From assembly GCA_030562195.1 (NCBI GenBank), contig JAUJPP010000005.1, positions 14,318,826-14,382,825 of the forward strand: 64,000 nt of DNA. The letters run 5' to 3'. The first letter of the stretch is position 1. Each line of letters begins with the position of its first letter. Positions 39,101 through 54,100 of the stretch are shown piece after piece. Position numbers and translations under genes: made by a program. The stretch is from Nipponacmea schrenckii. Lineage: Eukaryota > Mollusca > Gastropoda > Lottiidae. Under the pieces are notes generated by a model. The model had not been told where the DNA came from. It ran no database searches and saw nothing but the letters and a program-made list of their open reading frames with translations.

Positions 39101-42100
39101 TTCATTACAGTGGTGATGCCAGGTTCCCGAAACAGGACGTACAACTAATAAGCATACTGACTCAATGAGAGAGCAAGGCTAAATTCAAGTTAGGATAACT
39201 TTGTGGAGACGTTACAGTCTCTGGCCCCTCTTGCTTCGTCTAGAATGATACTCCTGACGAATTAGGACAAATTTGTGTGGTACAATTTCAGAGGTACAAA
39301 CCATTATATCCTTTTTATGTAAGTAGTAGAGAGCTACTCTATCTAAATGGAGTACAAATTGTGCATTTGCAATCGCAGACCAACCATTATCACGGGGTAA
39401 ATCTTATAAAATCCAAGTACCTGACAATCATAGTTTCTGGATCAGTAAATTGCGACCATGCTACGTTGATGGAAGTAAGAGATTCTTGACAAACAGCATC
39501 TATATTATCACAGGCTGAAAATATACATCTTATTACATTGAATAATATCAATTATGATGATACAACTAATATTATATAAAATCGTCCCTTTATGCAACTC
39601 TCAACAATTACGATAACCAACAACTTTCTAGTCTACGATATTGCTTAAAGCTCAAGTTATCATTTATTAGTTAAATGTTAAGACGGGACAAAGTCCTGGT
39701 ATGTTGCACCGAATTCCAACCTATCGACACGTTAAATATACTAGACAACGGAATAAATAATTTATTAAAAGCCGCATCCATGAATTGTAATTTTGATTTT
39801 GCAAATGTCTAATCTATTTCCGTAACATGAAACCTTAGAGATGTGCAGCCATATTCTAACTTACCTTCTTTTGAATTACAGCTATAGGTATTGAGTTCCG
39901 ATGTAGATCTGTCGCTGGTAACGTTAATAATATATTCTGTTTTCAACTCGACAACTTGTCCACCAACTGGTGGTGTAACATCAACACTGATACTGTCTGA
40001 TACAGCTGATATTGTTTTACCGACTGCATTCTTCGCTGTTACTATAGCATAATATTTATTTCCATGAGATACACCTCCGAGTAGATCTGTAAGTAAACAT
40101 TCAATACAAAATAGTAAGGCAAATCACTTACAGTGCGCAACTGTACAGTAGAAACTGCATTAAGAGCAAATAAGGGAATAATCAAAACCGCTTAATGAGG
40201 GTGGTTTCTTAAAAGAGTCCAGCTTTGCATCTTGTGATGGCTAGCGATAAAGTATAATCTTTAATTTTATACGAAACTATGTGATGTTTAAAAGCAAAAA
40301 TAAAAACTGCTCTGTAATTGAATTGATTAATCTTAATTTTATGGCATTGATCAAACGTGACTTTACTGTTGTTGCATTGGCGTGATTGCTAACTAAAGTT
40401 GAAGGCAACATGATTCCATTACCCCGAGATCGTGCTACTTACTGTCCACAAGATGCGAGGTCGTATATCCTGGTAGAGAAACTGGAGCGATAACATCAGA
40501 TGTTCCTTCTCTTGATCCAAAACCAAAAGTAAATTCAACAATTGGACTTTCATTATCGAGGAAACCATCCCATGAACACTTCATTGACGTATGAGGCTGT
40601 AATGGAAGATGATAGTGTTTAAGGATTTTAAGGATCGTATTGATCTTACGATATACTAATTGCCTAAAATATTAAAGCAGAATTGACTGTGAGCAGAGAC
40701 TACAATGTTGTTATTAAAGACATTGTAAGCTACCTGAATGAACGATGGACAGATGATAACGCCTTCACTTGGAGGAGTGGTATCAACAATAAGAGTGGCT
40801 GATGATATCTTTCCAGTAAGACCAACATTGTTCAAAGCCCAGAAGTTAATAATGTTTGGTTTACCTGAAAAGAAAAAAAATGTGAAAGGTGGATACTAGT
40901 TACTGTTTACTCATATTTTATGAAGAGAGGAAAAACTATTAATAGAAAAATATAACATCATCATTCGAGGGATTTGAAAAGGTTTTAAACCATCACATAC
41001 CATCAGCCGTGGGTTTAGCATCGCCAACAGGAAGTGAACCTTCTCCGTTCAGGAAGACGGAAACTTCAGCAGCAGATTTGATATCAGCACCGTCAGGGTA
41101 GGTTCCAACAGAATAAAACATCTTGGTCACGTTACTTTCCAGATCCTGGACCAACCAATCAGCTGAGATAGAATCCACTTCTGCTTGGTAGATCTTCATA
41201 CCAGGTTCTAGTTTCGTTTTCTCGGATACTTCAGACAGGCTAGAGGGAAATGTACAAAAGACACATTAAGACGAGGAAAGTTTATGCATTAACATGTTTT
41301 CTATATATCATATGTAATTCCAACCCCTTCATTTATTGTGTGTCTTTAGAAGCAATATAAAATAGAATAAAGGCCAACATATAATCCAACAGAGATTTCG
41401 CACCGATCACCGTAGAACTTACCTTTGGACAGTGATAATAGGTGGGGATATATCAACTGTAAAACCATCAGAAGTAGATTCGAGAACATTCCCAATGTTG
41501 CTGATACCTCTAACAGTGACATAGTACTGTACACCGGTATCCAGCGGTAGAATAGCTTGACCATATCCAGAACTAGCAACACCTAAAAAAATACAATACA
41601 TACAATATATACTTCATGATTAATACCTACTTTTAAATGTTCGAAATTTTTTAAACTGAAAAAAAGGAGAAAAAAATAAACACTTACCATTTCCAGGAAG
41701 ATCAGCTTCCTCTTTATGAATCAAACCAGCTTCGATGAAAGGTTGAACCTCTTCACCACCCGCTGTGGTACCAACTGCCCAATCAAATCTTGAGATACCG
41801 TGAAGAGCACTTTCATATCCATTAAACTGGATAGTCACGGTTCCAGATTCTAACTGGTAGTCAATATCTACACTCAGACCTCCTTCAGTTCCCTCAGCTC
41901 CATCAAGTACAATTCCTGAATGAGATAACATCAATTATTACAAATCAATATCCAACAGATATGAACTGTATCAAAGGTGACTGGTAATGTTAATGATACA
42001 AAATGTAAAAGATCTACCTGCTTTATCTTCATCCACCACTTTGATAGGAGTAGATGTTATCACTCCACTTTCCAGTCCTGCACCATTCTGAGCCTTCACC

Positions 42101-45100
42101 GAGACATAATAGTATGGTGAATTGGCTGTTTTGATTTCCAGATTGAGTCCATCTATGTAGCCATCACGTTTATTACCGAAACTCTTCCATGCCAGGATGT
42201 CTTTTCCGCCTAGAAATAATTTTGTATATATTTTCCGTTACATACAGCCACATATTCAACAATTCAGGCCTACCGATTCAGTCAAGTATCAGTACTGAAA
42301 AGAGAACCCCTAACTCAAGGTCACCTCGATAAGATGCCGTAGGTTCGAATCATCCTCAAGGTGTCGGCACACTTTACCTAATACCTAGCCTAGTTATGGT
42401 GATTATTACAAAAGAGAAGTCTCACCTGGTGTGGTACCGACTGCCACAGAGTAATCTTTAATACCACTAACATCATCGGTGGCAAACCATGAGGCTTTAA
42501 TACCATTTTTATCAGCTTGTAATACTTCTCCATCAATATCTTCTTCTATTTCTCCATTAAACACTCCAACATGTAACCAACGCATCTGAAGAAGAGCAAA
42601 AGAGCAAAAAAAAATGTTTAAAGTTCAATTGTCCTCTATAAACTCTTTATAAGCAATACGTACACATATAAACAACCATCGGTCAGATCTCACGTATATC
42701 AACTACAACACTATTAACACTGAATCTACTATGACTATCAGCAACTAGCGATAGATGCAAACATTCCCTTCTCTACCACAACCACCATATACTAATTATA
42801 GTATATTATAGATTAACCATGTAATTAATGTTAATCACAACATGACTTTCATTCCTCTGAAATTAACCCTAATATTATTAAACTCCCTTACCTCAGGCGG
42901 TGTGTCGTCCAAAAGGAATCCATTTGTATCAAACGTAGCAACAGCATTGGCTCCATTGACAGCACTCATTCTAACGCTGTATCTCGCTCCATTTCTTAAA
43001 GATATGGAAGTAATCTTCACATTATCTGTTGTTGCATCTTTGACATCAATCCATTGTCCGTCAGCTGAAAACCAGGATAACAATACATGAATGTCAAGTT
43101 AACTTTGTTGACATTCGGATAAAACGTCGCCATGTTCGTTAGTTTTCCGTGAGAAGAATATATACTCATCTTCTCCGGTAAATCACCTCTGGAACATCAC
43201 AAATTGGGCCACTTTAGTTGGCATACTGCCAAAATGCAAATGTGGTGGAAGTTTTAAAACCATTTTTCAGTAATAAAATTCATTTTATAAGCACATTGTT
43301 TTGGTACTCTGAACAGGGTGACAGGTGAAAACAATTACCTGGGTATATTTGGTGCTTGGAACCTTGGAATAGCTGGTAAACTTGATATTTATAATGATCA
43401 ATTCCAGATTCTTCATCAATAAACTTATAATTCACAGATACACTGTCCTTAGATGACTAGAAAAATATACTCAGAGTAAGTTTAATATGTTCTGTATAGA
43501 ACTTACTGAAACATTTGTTACTTGGTTGGGAACCTATGTTCATACACTGATCCAGTGAAACCAATAAAATCCGACATTTAACGGAACTGAGAGAGGTTGT
43601 CGGCTTAAAGGGAATAAACTACTCAAACAGAGATACAACTACAACTCTGCTAAATGTTCCGAAAGCCAATGAAGGTACATGGTATATTAGGATTTAAATC
43701 AAAACCTGACAACATTTCAAGAATATAAAAAAAAGCAAGCTTTTTTATACAAACCTGATAATCAATATCCTTAGTTTGTTTACCTCCATCATTTAAATAA
43801 ATCAAAGCTGGTGGAGTCAAGTCAACAACATATCCGTCAGTCTCCTCAATAATTTTACCTAGAGCTCCATTAGTAGTTTGCAATTTAAGTTTTACATTAT
43901 CACGATGATGAAGATGGAAGTTATGCCATTCAATCGACTGTGTGTTGTTATTTAGTTCATGCCAATCCCGGAGTATTTCAAAATCTTCAGATATGTTCCT
44001 ACAATCAATACAAAAAGGTAAACAAATGTGCTGTACTGCTTCTATGACTATAATGGATTTCATGCCACTTTAAATGCCACCAAGGTAGTTTCAATCTAGG
44101 GAAAATTGATATTCAATTATGCACATTTCAACTGAGAAGTCTAAGGGAATGTAAAAAGGTTTTCTAAACTTGGTGTGTATAGGTGACAGTGATTTTAAGA
44201 TTTGCACCATTCCAATTACAAATCGGACATCTGTAATTCCTGAAATTCCACTTTAGCTAAGGTTTTTGATTACGTTATTAATCGCAAAATGTTTTTGTGA
44301 TGTCATCATTTCCTTTTAGTGGAATTTCAGGAATCACAATCCGATTGAAAATTTACATTGTGCAAATTGATGCTATTGCAATATATGTCCTCGGTACAAC
44401 ATACAAAGTTTGAGCGTGTTATTAGACCGCTACTTACTTTGCTCTCAAAATTTGAATTGCATAAGATTTGATATTTGATTCGGGATCAAATTGACCTTTC
44501 CATTGTCCTGAGATTGTTGCTGTAGCAGCACTAAATTTAATATCCTTCATATTGGGTTTTAAACCATCAACAACTTCACCTTTGACTGGAACAGTCAGAT
44601 CAACCGTCACTACAATGGAAGTCAGAAAAGTGTGAATTACATAATCTAATTGTCTTTTGTAAAGTACTTGGTTCTTAAGCAAAAGTTGGACCAAAACAAA
44701 GTCAAAATATTCCCACGATGAATCAGTAGATCTTCATGACATAGTTATTGCCAATAACCGTCTTAGCTATCTTAAATTAATATTATATACCACAGCTCCA
44801 AAGTCATGTATTCACATTAGAAGAATTCAAGGATAATTGTAACTTCGGATATAGTAATGCATAACACATATTTACAGTCCATATAAAACTGCCCTTTTTA
44901 TTTATGTTCGGTGATGAAAATGACTGTAAAACCATACGGAAACTATCTTTGCATGGTACTTAAATGATAAATATACCCACCTCCGTCAGATTGTCCTGAC
45001 ACATTCAGTTGTTTGTGACCAGCATTAAAAGCCCATAATTCAATATAATACTTTTTGCCATGCTCCAGTACACCATCATCTAGATCAATACAGGCTTGGT

Positions 45101-48100
45101 GTGTTCGGTGATCAAAATCTGTTCCGTTAGTTAGATACATGTCGTTAGCAAATGCTCGAACATAAGCTGAGAAGTATGATAAACCTGACTCTGGATCATA
45201 AAAATCTACCCAGTTTGCACAAATCTGAAATACAGAATGTATGACATAATCACATGTCAACTTTGTTTGTTTGGTTCATGATAAAATACAAGTTTCATAA
45301 AGTTTTTATGAATTTTTTACACTATAACAAAAACTTCTCAATGTTGAATTAGAAAATAACTATTCTAGAGCGTTATAGTGAAGAAAAAAGACATCCTAAA
45401 AAAAACATTTTATATTGCAGGATAAAAATAGGTCAGTGGTCTGAACATCACATAGCCCTTAGTAACAACGTGTTATTTTTTTCAAACTTTTTCTTTAAAT
45501 TATATAAATATATTCTGTAATTGATAGAAAAAAAGTTCAATTTGAAATCTTATTACCTTGTTGCTGTCTTTAGTATACATCAAATCGTGTTTATAAAGTG
45601 GACCATCATAAACTTTTCCAGCTATTGGTGGCGTAATGTCCAAAATAAGAGGATGATCTGCTGATCTGAGAGCTGATATATTTACTGAAAAAATGATTGA
45701 AGGGACTATGATGCAACGGTACGTGGTAAATGATTGCCTCCATCTTAACCATCAAACGGGGAAGCAGGATTATTCATAAAGCGTTGATTGTACTTCTGTA
45801 TTATATACAGTTTGAAGGTACCTAATTATTGGATACAAAATAGTTTCAATAGGTATTGAAACCTAATACATACCATTATTCCAAGCCTTAATTTTAACCC
45901 AAACTGGGATACCACCTGGTAATTCTGTATTGTGAATGACCTCTCCAGAATGTGGATATCTTTCCCAGTCTCTAATAGAACAATCTTTAGTTGTTCTTCC
46001 CAAACAGATATCAACTTCTCTTACATCAGATTCAGGATCACTGAAAGTAAATCATTATTGTCAGGATTAAACATCAAACGAGTTTTGGAGTTTTGGACTA
46101 AGTGTAGTTCATGTGCAAAGAAATAAGACACCTTTGTATGCGATGAGTGTTCTTAACATGGAATAAAATTAAAGTCTTACGTAGCATTATATTCAGCAGA
46201 CAAATCTTCTGTTCCTTCATCATAACGAACGTTGAATACTTCATGGACAAATGGCACCGAGTTGTCAATGACATAAGATGTGGAATGACAGAAGGATGTT
46301 ACCAATGGTCCGCCATATTGTACTTTATTCAAAGCTCTCACGGTTAGGTAATATTTACCATCTGAAAAACATAATACGAAATATTTTTGGAACAGTTTGT
46401 GATTTTACACACAGCCTATATCTCTTTTTATTCAATGATATGACATCTAAGCTTTGTGGAGAACGTTATTTATAACATTATTAAATGTTTTGCGGTTGTT
46501 ACACAATAAACAAAATCACATTTATACAATGTAATACAAAATGAAAATATAAACTAACCTGGAATGGGGTTGTTTTCTTCACGTTTGATTATTCCAGTAT
46601 GAGTCCATTCCGATTCATCATACAGATGAGCATGAGGATCTTTATGTTCAGCTAGGGTTTCTTCACATATTGAATGACCAGCAGCAAAAGAATAGCCATA
46701 GATTCCTGTCTCTTTATCGTGAATACCATCCCAATTTCCTTTAAAGAGATAATAGGCGTTAGAATACACTCGTCCTACGGCTTATATTTGTGTTTAATAT
46801 TGACTATTAGTTAAATAAGTATGCATCCAACACTTTACCAAATTTTAAAAAGCCACATTAAAAATATATTCGGAATTTTAAAAAAAAGTGAGCCAGCAAC
46901 GATTTCATTCATTTTGAGAATAAAAGCGTCTGGTAAATCAACACTAAAACATCATTGTGCAATTCAACAGTAGGGGTCAAGGACGCGTGAAAACCCACAT
47001 GTTAGAGTTGATGGATGGCTCAAGCGTTTTATGATTAACTACTTTATTTTGGGGATTTATCGGATTTTAGAGGGATCTTGATGTATAGGTATGACGCCAG
47101 GTAAGTCCACTGATGGATATATACTGTTATTGTCCAAATTTGAGTGAACTTCAATTTTTATGTTCGTTCTAACGCCTATTATCCCTTTAATAATAAATAT
47201 AGCATTGACATAACATGAACTATAGGTTTTTCTTAAAGATGATAATTTTATCATAAAAATGATTAATGTGAGAAATCATATTGAAAAAATGCATATTGTG
47301 AGACAACATGCAATGTGCAAGGTTGAAAATAATTGCTGAAATCCATCTGCAGGGGCATGTTAAACTTACAGAGGAGCGCACGGGTCTCGATGCAGTACAC
47401 TGTATACACATTTTCAATGACAGCCCATCTAACCTGCTTAACTGAAAAGTTCAAAAATGGAACTTGCTCACAGAGGTAATACTGGCCCGAAATAGTATTA
47501 AAAGTAACAAACCTGACATGTATCTGTTTGCTCTGAAATATTTCATATCTAACAATGGAGTGTGGCCATTAAATACTGTGTTAGAGCCTTCACTATCTAC
47601 TATCGTTCTGAAATTAAATACATCAGTTGAATGTCAATCTTATAATAATCATTAACGGGGGAGATAGCAAAGAAGTTGTTGCCGATCAGATAAGTTGACA
47701 ATCCAAAAACATTTCGTGGAAAGCACAATTACTGCCCGTAATTCTTGTTATTTAAAATCAAGAAAGACATAAAGCAATATACATGTACATTTTGGAAGCT
47801 TTCCATACGTCTCACTTTCTTGCAACTAGTAATATCAATGACGGGATCGTTTCTGTTCATTAAAAATTTAAATTTGAATATATAATGTATTGGTACAAAA
47901 GATTTACCTATGATTTTTAACAAGTGTAGATTGATCTATACAGCGGGCTGCCCAATCTGTTCTATCTTTTGGTAACACATTTCTACACGTTACCAGCTCT
48001 AATGTGTCTGCAGTGGCGTTTAACAATCCTACAAATAGAAGGTCCCGAGTTAATTTAGATTTACTAGTATTTTCAAATCAATGGACGGTTTTATATGCAG

Positions 48101-51100
48101 TGTTTTATATATTTTTTTAAATGATTTTATTGTACTGACCTTCTCCAGGAGTTGGTGGTGTTGTATCAATTAAAATGCCCTTAGTTGAGATGATGTTTCT
48201 AAATCCAAGATGGTTTTTTAGGTCAAAGTTGAAGTAGTAAAGTTTGTTGTGTTGTAATTGTTTATCAGAATAGGCAAATTCATATGCTAATCCAACACCA
48301 AGTCTTTCCATATGGAAATATTTCCCCGACTGAAAGAAATGATGCAAGTATTTATATTCTATCTACCGTTATAAACATAATTACTATTCTCTTTTATAGA
48401 ATATCGCTTTGAGATAGTGAGACGAGTACTTTTCTGAAAAGTCCAATCAAATTTCTGCCCTCTCCAACGCTGGGATTTTGTGAGAGAGTGAAGGTTAAAA
48501 GCAGATGTCAACATTTGTTATTCGTAGGAATGCTCAAGAGGCCCAGATTTAACTGAAGTGGCTATATTAGAAACAATAACATAACTGAACAAAACTTTTG
48601 TCTTATTTTTATTAGACTGGGCATGCTTGCTTAAGGTTTCACATTACGATTAAAATTGTCAACTCAGAATCCGTTTAGTCCATAAAGTTGTTATTGTTTG
48701 CTTCGGTATAATTAAATGATCACTCTGAACTATCGGGATTCGACACAAGAACAGATATATCCTTTAATCTGTATCTTGAAAATTGAAAAAGTATTTCCAT
48801 CAAATAAACGCTTTTGATGCCTTCAGGTTCTGTTTGTATGGTTTATCAATGAAGTATATAAAATATAACACTTACTATAGAAATCTTATAGTCATGTCCT
48901 TCAATCGCTTCAAGTAGTTCACAATGACCAGTTATTTCATAATTCACAGACAGACATTTTGATTCTGGTAATTCCAAACATTTCTTTAAACATGCCTGGT
49001 AATAATTGATGCCAGCAAATTCCCGAGCAACAGGTGCAATCAGACGTCCCGTCTTTGATGTGGTGAAATGTGCTTCAGCTTCATAACCATGTATATCAGC
49101 AGCGGCTAAAAGAAGAAATAAATTATTAAAAACCTTAACTAACATATTTTCGTGCACATTAAACAGATTGATATCGAAAAGTGTTTTCCAGTAAATTTCA
49201 GGTTATGGTCGAATCAAGACGCACATTATGTACAATATTATGCTAGATTATCAATAAAATTTTGATTTAAATCGCCATACCATCATATGCCTTGTTATTC
49301 TGAACCTTCAAGTCAATTGGGTTCCAATGTTCCATTTCATCACCATAGATTCCACGGCCTAGACCAACACCAACAGAAGAATATTCCAAATCAGAGTCTT
49401 CAAATACAACAACGGAAGCCTTCAGTACTCGAGGGTTACTTGATGTGACAAATTCAGCTGAAAATCTTCCTCCTGGTAGTGATACATCATATGTTGGTAG
49501 AGAGCATGTTACAGTTGCTGATCCTCCGCCACTGTTTCGACCAACAACGGTGAAATATATGGGTTGTCCATGCTGCTTCAGTTTCTAGAAACAGAAATAA
49601 ATTGTTCATTGTTGTTTTAAGAAGAGAAAAAGTGTTTTAAAAAGAGAAAAATTATACCAATATATCATATTTAAAAAAATATACACGATACAGGGGATGC
49701 GGAAATGAAAGAATCTTGGACTTACTGTGGTGATAATTGAAGAAGGACCACCAAGTTGAGTTTCTGAAAGTGCATCCGCAAGACCAGGTTTTGAACCAGC
49801 AGTTAAAAATAGTTTTACTTGACTCTTGTCATCTTCAGCACGAATTGAAATCTCAATAGCTGGTTCTGTATAGTCCCGGCCTTTGAGTTGTTGAACTGTA
49901 CAGTGTCTTGTGGCTGTGTTGATTGGTAAACCGGCAGCTCGTTTTCTTCTTGCAGACTGAATCAAAAATAAAAACATAAAGAAATGCATACGCAATTTCA
50001 TCAAATCGTTGAATCTGCTTGTGAATAACAATATTAGTATCGGTGAGCAAAATAAATTCGAGGCATTTAAATCATGATATCTGATCAAAGATAAAATAAA
50101 AAAATTCACCTTTGTATCTGTATATTCAGCGAACGCGGGAGGCGAGGCATCTTCTTCAACTTTACCAAAATCAATCAGTCGTTTTCTGATTGTTGGTGTT
50201 GAATATTCCCATAATGTTGCTTTAAACAGTGTCTTCGTGATCTTAATGAAACCTATCTTGACTCTCAGGGTGACAACAGCCAATAGTCGTAATCTCAGCG
50301 GAACTAATTCTAAATCCATGGTTAAACTGTAAATAAAATATGAAAATAGATTTGAGTTTTCACCGATTTTCATGCAGATAAAATTGTCACAAACAACTCC
50401 TCTTTGTATTAAATACAAACATAATAAAGTTCCTAAATATTCGGAAGGAGAATGGAGCCAAAGGAAATTAAAAAGCTTGGATTAGAAGTCTGAACTGAAG
50501 AATTTAAACAATTATAAAAAGAATCTAAATGGATGTTCTAGTAAGATGTTCGATTGTTTTATAAAGACGGTGTTTGTATCAAAGTACCAATTACTTGATT
50601 CTATGAATACAAATTATATCTCACATTAATAGACACTCCATAATCTAGAATGTTTACTTACCCGATATCGAGAGGAAATTTAGAGAATCCAATTTCAGCA
50701 CGTGTTGGGAAAGACGTGGTCATAATATAGCCTTCCAAACGTAATCCACCATAAAGAACAAAACCGACATTCAGCTCACCAAAAGTCAAGACTGCTCCAT
50801 AAGGAGTTGCGCCACCAAATGCTATCATCTTCATGATTTTCCCACCAACTATAATCTGCATTCCGTAGGTACAACCTGCTCCAAATCCTACGAAACAGGA
50901 AGATCATATACCCTTTCATTTAAAAGTACAATAATGAAATGTTTTTTTTTCTTCGATTTTTTTTTTTTTTTTTTTTTTTGTATAATTTGTTCCGATACGT
51001 TAAATGTTATCGTTCGATTTTCAATGTAGAAATATTCCCTAAAAGACGTTCAGGTATATATGAGGTCAACAGTGGCTGAACTACAAATTGGACTGGTAGG

Positions 51101-54100
51101 ACCAAGTCTACATGCCCTCACTCCTAAGGGTGGCTCACCCCAAAAAAGGGAACAATATCTAAGAAAAATGTACCACATTATACAATTATCACTAAACTAC
51201 GTACCCAATAATAAATAAATGAATAAAACAGCATTAACTACATACTGAACAACTTTAAATCTACCATTAATTTAACATACAGAGGGGTCTAAGAATGCAG
51301 AAGAGCATTATGTTGAACAAATTTCCCCGAAAAGGGTCCTTAACCCACTAAAGTCCGCGGGACGGCTCATCCAGTGGTATATCACACACTGGTATATCAA
51401 GAAAATCAAAAGAGTTTCAGAACAAATGAAATAATCTGGATTGTAAAATATGAAGAACTTACTGAAATTCATGGGAACAATACCAGCCAACAAGAAAAAG
51501 ATATTATATTCAAACAATACAACATTCTGTTTAGGGAAACTGAAATCTCCTTGTAGTGTAAAATCTAGTGACTTAAAGGTATCAGCGGCCTGTCCAGACA
51601 GCACAGCATCCAATATTTCCGAATACTAGAAATAAAAAATGAATCATGATTGAAGAAGAAAGCAATATATTAATAGAAAGTACAAGAGCATTACTAAAAT
51701 TGCAAAAAAAGAGGGTTTTTTTTTAATTTGCTATACACAGCATAGTATTATCAGAAAGTACAAGAACATTACTGAAAATGCCAAAAAAGAGTTTAATTTG
51801 TATATAAAGCATAATATTTCCTGGTAAATAAATATGTTTTCTTTCAATAGAAGAGTAATGATAAATTTGTATACGTCCTCAAAGGATGACCAAGTTTGAG
51901 ACTTAAATCTGAGTCGATTCTAAGCCTTTAAACCTTAATGACTTAATTAAATTGAATTTTTGATACCAACATTTTTTATCACTCACTCTTCAACTCCGTT
52001 CATGTCATGTGTCCTTTTCAAATTATACATGACAAAGTTGCTAAAATGAATGGAATCTGTAAACAAACTCTTACCAAGGCAGAGGCCAAATTTCTGATCT
52101 CTTTCACAAGTTCTAATGCCTTCTCTGGATCGATATTTTTAGTGTCTACCAAGGCCATGATTTCACCTATTGTCATGTTGGCTAATTTGGCTCCAAGAAG
52201 TTTAAGACCAGCTCCTGTCAACCCTTTACCAACAACAAAGGCTTGTTCAACATCATCTAGCACTCCTGACGCTGTATTTAATATCTTAAACATTTGTTCA
52301 CCTGTTTGCGAAAATAAAAGCAATTATTCTCATGTCAGGTACAATGGTCATTTTTGTCATCGAAAACGTAAATTCAATGCACACTACATGGTGATGCCCA
52401 TTTTTATTTGCCAATTAGGTAGGACTCCATTCATTCCATTTCATTAACTTAAAAGCAATATATTGCACTACCAAAGTATATATCTTACATATAATCATCT
52501 TATATTACCATCTAGTTTTAGATGAGATTACTTACTTCCTTCCAATCCAACAGAAACTTTGCCGTTGTCCGAGCGATATAAGATGGTAGATGGATTGGTT
52601 GATCCCATTGATTTTAAAGCTGATCTCACGGTATTAGCTTGTCCTCCATCTTCCCAATCCGGGAATAAGTTTGTTTCAATTTTGGTATCCTAAAAAGAAA
52701 TACAAAATACAATAACAAAACAAAAAATCAAGATGTGTCTAATCCATCTTCAAGAAAAGTGAAGCCTAACAAGTCTGTAAAAATCCATATACTTACAGCA
52801 TCATTTTTGACTTCGTTGATGAAATCTTGAATTTCTTTATTTGTTGCATCTCGACCAATCAAATCCTTCAATCCAGCTTCGTACTGATCTTCAGTGGTTC
52901 TTCGAGAAAAAAGAATTAATTTCAAATTCATTTTTTGCACGTCCCGATTTGTTCAGCTGACACAATCAAGAATCGGCGAGGATTAAAGGTTGATTTTAAA
53001 TAAATCATGTTTGAATTATTCAAATGGTACCTTTCATGACAAATACAATAGACAAATTCACCAACCAATATTTATTTTGTTATTATATTTTCTTGTAACA
53101 GAAACTCTTATAACAATTTTCAATTTCATAACAACGAAACGTAAAATTTAGAGGTAAATATATCTTATTGTATACTTACACTTTTATGACGCTTCTTCTC
53201 TTTCTTCGTTTCGCACATCCCGGTTTTACAAACGATTCCTCATCAAGCAGAGACCAGAATTTACAGTAAGGTATATTCTGATAGGTATTGAGGGCGCATA
53301 ATTTAATATCTACCGATACAACATATGCACTACCAACGTCTTTAATGATATAGCTTATGTCTATTGCCTCTCCGATTTTTTCTGTGATGTTAGTATCTAA
53401 AATGACAATCAATGGTATATCAATGTTCAAGACTGTAATCAAATACAACAGCACTACATTGAAAAAAAAAATGACATATATATTGCAATCTAGGTTGGTT
53501 GGTTGGATGCGGATGCTGATATCGCAAACTAGGTTGATGGTATTCGTAATATTTGGAAGTTGGATGATTCTGTGCCTTTCATGCAACTTGAGCCAATCTA
53601 AGTACCAATCAATGTAGTTAGATAAAATGCTTAAAATGTCGCCGGTAATACAAATAGTAACTGTTTTCCATATGTTTTTGTCTTAAAGGTATACCCAAAA
53701 TCTAAGGATGAAAAAAAACTATTCAATTTTGAAACCCACTTATAAGCGTATTTCAATAATGACTTTGATTAATGGATATTAACGGATCTTTTAAATAAAT
53801 CACCTACATGTAATGATATAGTGTTTGGTTGTCAAAGAAATGTTAGTAATAGAATTATAAAAATAACCTACCAGTTGCAATAGGTAGCAGAGTTTTCTCC
53901 CATTGTTTGTTTTCTAATGAATATGTCAATTTATTTTGACAGTGATCCAGTTTAAATGAAGCTGCAAGTGAATACTGTCCCAGATATTTCAAATCTACTC
54001 CCATACAGCATGATATACCCTGACAGTTGTCAGCTAGGTGACAGATATCAGAAATAGGAGCTGGAAGAGTTACTGGACAATCTGAAAAACAAAACCCACA

